Shown one piece after another: positions 6,599 through 10,313 of a stretch of 10,313 nt of DNA. The stretch comes from Candidatus Omnitrophota bacterium (lineage in GTDB: Bacteria; Omnitrophota; Gorgyraeia; Zapsychrales; Fredricksoniimonadaceae). The notes beneath the pieces are model-generated. The model was not told the origin of the DNA, did no database searches, and saw only the letters and a list, made by a program, of their open reading frames with translations. Location: positions 1 to 10,313 of the forward strand of contig JAGNTT010000056.1 in NCBI GenBank assembly GCA_017987425.1, read 5' to 3'. The translations under genes and the position numbers were made by a program. Within the stretch, counting starts at the first letter, position 1; every line of letters starts with the position of its first letter.

Positions 6599-7644
6599 TC
6601 ATTAAATTGGGCTCCAGCCAGATTGCGGACCAGGCATTCAAGGTCCGTACGTCGAATTTAAGTTCTCTCGTCGATCAGATCCATGCCGTTCGAAAAAAAG
6701 GAATTGATGTCGTATTAGTCTCTTCCGGTGCTATCGCACTTGGCATGGGCGAGCTGGGCGAGAAAAAGCGTTCCTCCGAGCTTTCGGAATTGCAGGCCAG
6801 GGCCGCGATCGGACAGACGGTCCTGATGCACACCTACCGGGAACTCTTCAAAAAATTTAGTTTAAAATGCGCGCAGGTCCTTTTGACGTGGGATGACTTC
6901 AGCAATCGCGCCAGGTGTTCCAATGCAAGGCACACCCTGGATGCCATTTTGGCTCAAGGCGTTATCCCGATCATCAACGAAAACGACACGATATCGACGG
7001 AAGAAATAAAATTCGGCGATAACGACAAGCTTTCCGCTTTGGTGGCGAGCATGCTGGTGGGTGCCGATCTACTGGTCATTCTTTCTGACGTCGACGGTTT
7101 CTACGATCAAAATAAAAATATTTTCAAAGAAATTCAGGCGATTACGCCGGAGATAAAGACCATGTCATCCGGGACTTCCAACGCGCAAATGGCCCGCGGC
7201 GGCATGATTACCAAAATAGAGGCGATTGCGATCGCCGGTCATGCTAAAATTCCCTGCGTGATCGCATCCGGCAGTACGGAAAATGTGCTGGTACGTTTGG
7301 TTGAAAAGGAAGATGTCGGGACGTATTTTGTTGAAGCCGGCAAGAAAACAATTGCCAACCGCCACTGGATCGCGTTCGGTGCCAAGCCTAAAGGGACGAT
7401 CGTAGTCGATGATGGCGCCAAGTCAGCGCTTCTAAAAGGCGGCAAGAGCCTGCTTCTTCCTGGTATTGTCCGTTTTGAAGGGCATTTTAAAGCCGATGAC
7501 GTGGTTGTTATCTGCGATCAAGAAGATGTGGCGTTTGCGCGGGGCATTACAAACTATTCGACGAGCGACCTGCACAAAATCGATGACAAAAAAGGAAAAC
7601 AAGAAGTTATCCATCGAGATAATCTTGTGATTTCTAAAGAATAA
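6562..7644 (+). CDS. proB: Glutamate 5-kinase (with PUA domain)
   Basis: ProB phosphorylates glutamate to gamma-glutamyl phosphate, the first step of proline synthesis, in the cytoplasm. The 360-residue protein has the full amino-acid-kinase domain: VIKLGSS with Lys15, LVSSGAIALGMGE, PIINENDTIS, FGDNDKLSALVA, ILSDVDGFYD and RGGMITKIEAI. A C-terminal PUA domain follows from about residue 275 (PKGTIVVDDGAKSALLKGGKSLLLPGI). Length matches E. coli ProB (367). The chosen ATG lies inside obgE with a weak GGGAA upstream. It is kept because it places a normal ten-residue lead before the conserved VIKLGSS, and no good later start exists. Proline feedback usually acts on this enzyme. proA follows after three bases. 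Confidence 0.95.
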   Translation: MSRKFPRPIKRLVIKLGSSQIADQAFKVRTSNLSSLVDQIHAVRKKGIDVVLVSSGAIALGMGELGEKKRSSELSELQARAAIGQTVLMHTYRELFKKFSLKCAQVLLTWDDFSNRARCSNARHTLDAILAQGVIPIINENDTISTEEIKFGDNDKLSALVASMLVGADLLVILSDVDGFYDQNKNIFKEIQAITPEIKTMSSGTSNAQMARGGMITKIEAIAIAGHAKIPCVIASGSTENVLVRLVEKEDVGTYFVEAGKKTIANRHWIAFGAKPKGTIVVDDGAKSALLKGGKSLLLPGIVRFEGHFKADDVVVICDQEDVAFARGITNYSTSDLHKIDDKKGKQEVIHRDNLVISKE

Positions 7645-7647
7645 ATT

Positions 7648-8907
7648 ATGGATTTGGAACAGCAAATTATCAAAATGGCCAAAGAAGCCAGAGCAGTATC
7701 TTACAAACTCGCGCTCGTGAGTTCGACGGAGAAAGACCGCGCTCTGAAGCTCATGGCTGAAAGTCTGATCGATAATCAGACGTATTTGATTAAAGAAAAC
7801 GCCAAAGATATCAAGGCTGCCAAAGATAATAATTACGCAAAGGCGCTTGTCGACCGCCTGGTGCTAAATGAAAAAAGCATCACGGGCATGGCCCAATCAC
7901 TTCTCGAGACAATCAAACTAAAAGATCCTGTCGGTGAGCTTCTCGAAACCATTAAGCGTCCCAACGGGCTCGTCATCAAGAAAGTCCGCGTGCCGCTCGG
8001 CGTCGTCGGAATCATTTACGAATCACGCCCCAATGTCACAAGCGATTGTGTGGGGCTTTGCCTCAAGTCGGGGAACGTCGCCATCCTCAAGGGTGGTAAA
8101 GAAGCGATCCATTCCAATAAGGCGATTTTTAAAGTTCTCAAAAATGCGCTTAAGAAAACAAAAATTCCTGAGCATGCGATCAATCTGATCGAATCGACCG
8201 ACCGCGCCGCAGTGAGTCATCTGCTGAAGCTGGACCAATATGTGGATGTGATTGTTCCCCGCGGAGGCGAGGCGCTCATCCGTTTTGTCGCCGAGCATTC
8301 AAGGATCCCGGTCGTTAAACATTACAAAGGCGTCTGCCATGTTTATGTGAGCGAAGATGCGGATTTGAACATGGCTCACGCGATCGCGATTAATGCCAAA
8401 ATTCAGCGTCCCGGTGTCTGTAACGCGATGGAAACTTTGCTCGTGCATAAAGATACAGCTCCGCGTTTTTTGCCTGTTCTCGGTCATGAATTGCAGCAGG
8501 CAGGCGTCGAGCTTCGCGGCTGTCCGGTGACGCGCAGACTCATCAAGCAAGGTGTCAAGAAGGCAACGGAAGAAGATTGGTCGACTGAGTATCTGGATCT
8601 TATTCTTTCTGTCCGTGTCGTGGATGATCTGGAGCAGGCGGTCGATCACATCAATACATTCGGTTCACATCATTCGGATGCGATTGTGACCGATAATAAA
8701 AAAGAAGCGGAAGAGTTTCTGAGGGGTGTCGATTCGGCGTGCGTTTATGTTAACGCATCAACACGTTTTACCGACGGGTATGAATTCGGTTTCGGCGCCG
8801 AGGTCGGTATCAGCACAGATAAACTGCACGTGCGCGGGCCTATGGCGTTGGAAGGTCTTACGACTTATAAATATGAGATTCTTGGCAAGGGGCAGACCAG
8901 AACGTGA
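7648..8907 (+). CDS. proA: Gamma-glutamyl phosphate reductase
   Basis: ProA reduces gamma-glutamyl phosphate with NADPH to glutamate semialdehyde, the second step of proline synthesis, taking its labile substrate from ProB. The 419-residue length equals the family norm (417 in E. coli). Recognisable segments are VRVPLGVVGIIYESRPNVTSD, the following LCLKSGNVAILKGGKEA, VDVIVPRGGEALI, VKHYKGVCHVYV, the catalytic-cysteine region QRPGVCNAMETLLVH with Cys258, and the late stretches INTFGSHHSDAIVT and VYVNASTRFTDGYEFGFGAEVGIST. The ATG lies three bases after the proB stop with only a weak purine run upstream, which suggests coupling to proB. The stop overlaps the GTG of nadD by four bases. Confidence 0.97.
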   Translation: MDLEQQIIKMAKEARAVSYKLALVSSTEKDRALKLMAESLIDNQTYLIKENAKDIKAAKDNNYAKALVDRLVLNEKSITGMAQSLLETIKLKDPVGELLETIKRPNGLVIKKVRVPLGVVGIIYESRPNVTSDCVGLCLKSGNVAILKGGKEAIHSNKAIFKVLKNALKKTKIPEHAINLIESTDRAAVSHLLKLDQYVDVIVPRGGEALIRFVAEHSRIPVVKHYKGVCHVYVSEDADLNMAHAIAINAKIQRPGVCNAMETLLVHKDTAPRFLPVLGHELQQAGVELRGCPVTRRLIKQGVKKATEEDWSTEYLDLILSVRVVDDLEQAVDHINTFGSHHSDAIVTDNKKEAEEFLRGVDSACVYVNASTRFTDGYEFGFGAEVGISTDKLHVRGPMALEGLTTYKYEILGKGQTRT

Positions 8908-9515
8908 AACGCATAGGCATATTCGGGGGAACGTTTAATCCTGTCCACTACGGTCATTTGATCGCGGCGCAGACCGTGGGTGTCGAGCTCAAGCTCGATG
9001 AAACGGTGTTCGTCCCGTGCGCTCATCCGCCGCATAAAACGGAAAGGGAGTTGGCCCCTGCCGTCGACCGTTTGGCGATGATCCGTTTAGCCATCCGCAA
9101 GAATCCATTCTTTTCCGTTTCGGATTTTGAAATCAAAAAAGGCGGGAAGTCCTACAGTATCGATACGGCCCGCTATTTCCGCACGCTTTATCCCGCGGGA
9201 ACAAAATTTTTCTTTATCGTCGGGGCGGATGCCGCTGAATGTCTTCCCGCCTGGAAAGACGTTGATGAATTGGTCAAGATGGTGACATTTGTCGCCGTCA
9301 ACAGACCGGGTTATAAACCGCAGGTGCGTCATAAAATTAAACATAAGGCTATGGAGATCCCTGGTATGGAGATTTCCTCGTCGTTCATCCGTCATTCGCT
9401 TCATATGGGAAGATCTATCCGGTATTTGACCCACGAGCGGGTTGTGGATTATATTTATAAAAAAGAATTGTACCAAACCGTAAACATCAAGGAGAAGCAT
9501 GAGCACAGAAATTAA
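8904..9515 (+). CDS. nadD: Nicotinate-nucleotide adenylyltransferase
   Basis: NadD joins nicotinate mononucleotide and ATP to make deamido-NAD, an essential step of NAD synthesis. The 203-residue product starts MKRIGIFGGTFNPVHYGHL, containing the nucleotidyltransferase (T/H)xGH signature (HYGH), and carries the second signature as ISSSFIR at residues 157-163. The mid-protein FIVGADAAECLPAWKDVDELV is also typical of NadD. GTG start at 8904 overlaps the proA stop as GTGA; an AAGGGG lies eleven bases upstream, a little far. The reading frame ends 17 bases inside the next gene. In many bacteria nadD is followed by rsfS, but here a sugar-phosphate mutase follows. Confidence 0.96.
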   Translation: MKRIGIFGGTFNPVHYGHLIAAQTVGVELKLDETVFVPCAHPPHKTERELAPAVDRLAMIRLAIRKNPFFSVSDFEIKKGGKSYSIDTARYFRTLYPAGTKFFFIVGADAAECLPAWKDVDELVKMVTFVAVNRPGYKPQVRHKIKHKAMEIPGMEISSSFIRHSLHMGRSIRYLTHERVVDYIYKKELYQTVNIKEKHEHRN

Positions 9516-10313
9516 ATTCGGGACCGACGGTTGGCGCGGTGTCATCGGTGACGTATTTACCTTCAAGAACGTCGCCATCGTTTCCCAGGCCATTGCCGAA
9601 TGGATTAAACAAAATACACAGCAAATCGACGGGGTGAAATCCGTGTGCATCGGTTATGACAACCGGTTTCTATCCGAGGAATTTGCTGAAATCGTGAGTT
9701 CTGTTTTTGCCGCCAATAATATCAAGGTGTATCTCTCCGATACTTCGATTCCGACGCCGGCGCTCAGTTTCGGCGTAACACGAAAAAGAAGTGTTGCCGG
9801 CATCATGATCACCGCCAGTCATAATCCGGGTAAATTCAACGGCATCAAAATCAAGACCGCTCAGGGCGGCGCCGCCGGAAAAGACATCACGGATGTCGTC
9901 GAATCGTATCTTCATAAGACGGACATTAAGCAAAATAATATCGCACAGGCCAAAAAAGACGGCGAGGTTATTGTTCATGATTTTAAAGTCGATTATGTGA
10001 AATTCATCCGTAATTATATCGATTTTAAAAAGATCAAGGCCTCTAATTTCAAAGTCATCCAGGACGTGATGCACGGAAGCGGACGCGATCTGATGGGACA
10101 GATTCTGAAAGGCACCAAGATCCGGCTTGAAATGATCCGTACGGACGTCAATCCTTCTTTTGAAGGGGGAAAGCCTGAGCCGGTTGCTGAATATCTTCAG
10201 CAGCTGATCGGCCGTATGAAAAAAGAAAAGTGGGATCTGGGCCTCGTTCTCGACGGTGATGCTGACCGTGTCGCAGCGGTCGAGCCCGGCGGAAAGTTTA
10301 TTAGCCCGCAGAA
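9499..10313 (+). CDS. Phosphoglucomutase/phosphomannomutase family protein (3' end outside the window)
   Basis: The frame is open from the ATG at 9499 to the right edge, giving 271 residues of an alpha-D-phosphohexomutase. These enzymes move phosphate between C6 and C1 of hexoses through a phosphoserine, feeding cell-envelope polysaccharide or glycogen pathways. The N-terminus is MSTEIKFGTDGWRGVIG. The catalytic serine loop TASHNP has Ser107, and the metal-binding loop DGDADR has Asp252, Asp254 and Asp256. The substrate-specificity and C-terminal phosphate-binding domains lie beyond the window. FGTDGWRG, instead of the FGTDGIRG of GlmM, favours a PGM/PMM-type enzyme, but the sugar specificity cannot be decided. 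AAGGAG lies four bases before the ATG, and the gene overlaps nadD by 17 bases. Confidence 0.93.
   Translation, partial: MSTEIKFGTDGWRGVIGDVFTFKNVAIVSQAIAEWIKQNTQQIDGVKSVCIGYDNRFLSEEFAEIVSSVFAANNIKVYLSDTSIPTPALSFGVTRKRSVAGIMITASHNPGKFNGIKIKTAQGGAAGKDITDVVESYLHKTDIKQNNIAQAKKDGEVIVHDFKVDYVKFIRNYIDFKKIKASNFKVIQDVMHGSGRDLMGQILKGTKIRLEMIRTDVNPSFEGGKPEPVAEYLQQLIGRMKKEKWDLGLVLDGDADRVAAVEPGGKFISPQ

Noticed and set aside
9087..9650. A 187-codon open frame on the minus strand opposite nadD and the mutase gene
   Set aside because: The plus-strand frames carry clear enzyme signatures, while the antisense product has none.
9670..10074. A 134-codon open frame on the minus strand opposite the mutase gene
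   Set aside because: The plus strand is continuously open from 9499 to the window edge and contains TASHNP and DGDADR, so this region is explained by the mutase.
1..10313. Defence system, mobile element, CRISPR array or biosynthetic cluster
   Set aside because: All long frames belong to known housekeeping or pilus families, and there are no spaced repeats, inverted terminal repeats, integrase or transposase sequences.

Overview
The window is a dense stretch of chromosome with every gene on the + strand. It reads as core bacterial genome, not a mobile or accessory region. A secretin and a complete pilM-N-O-P-Q set point to a diderm (Gram-negative type) bacterium that builds type IV pili. The mixture of compact PilP and PilQ proteins, a short RNase E/G and an FGTDGWRG-type phosphohexomutase would fit an uncultured lineage such as Omnitrophota or a relative. 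That placement is inference from general impression only.

Region 1 (1-3718) is the type IV pilus assembly operon. It holds the 3' part of pilM, then pilN, pilO, a pilP-like gene and the secretin pilQ, joined by overlaps of 8, 4, 4 and 1 bases. The products would form the chain from a cytoplasmic actin-like ring (PilM), through two inner-membrane proteins (PilN, PilO) and a periplasmic connector (PilP), to the outer-membrane pore (PilQ).

Region 2 (3763-5597) holds an RNase E/G-family endonuclease gene, then a clear sigma70-type promoter, a leader of about 70 bases, rplU (ribosomal protein L21) and a strong intrinsic terminator. The usual partner gene rpmA (L27) is not between rplU and obgE.

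Region 3 (5603-10313) holds obgE, proB, proA, nadD and the start of a phosphoglucomutase/phosphomannomutase gene, with junctions from a 37-base overlap to a 3-base gap. It links a ribosome-assembly GTPase, the first two steps of proline synthesis, NAD synthesis and sugar-phosphate metabolism. The order rng, rplU, (rpmA), obgE, proB, proA, nadD is a known bacterial neighbourhood.

I found no CRISPR array, tRNA, rRNA, insertion sequence, toxin-antitoxin or defence genes, and no evidence of a new system. The points most worth a second look are the missing rpmA and the terminator that ends five bases before the obgE start codon.
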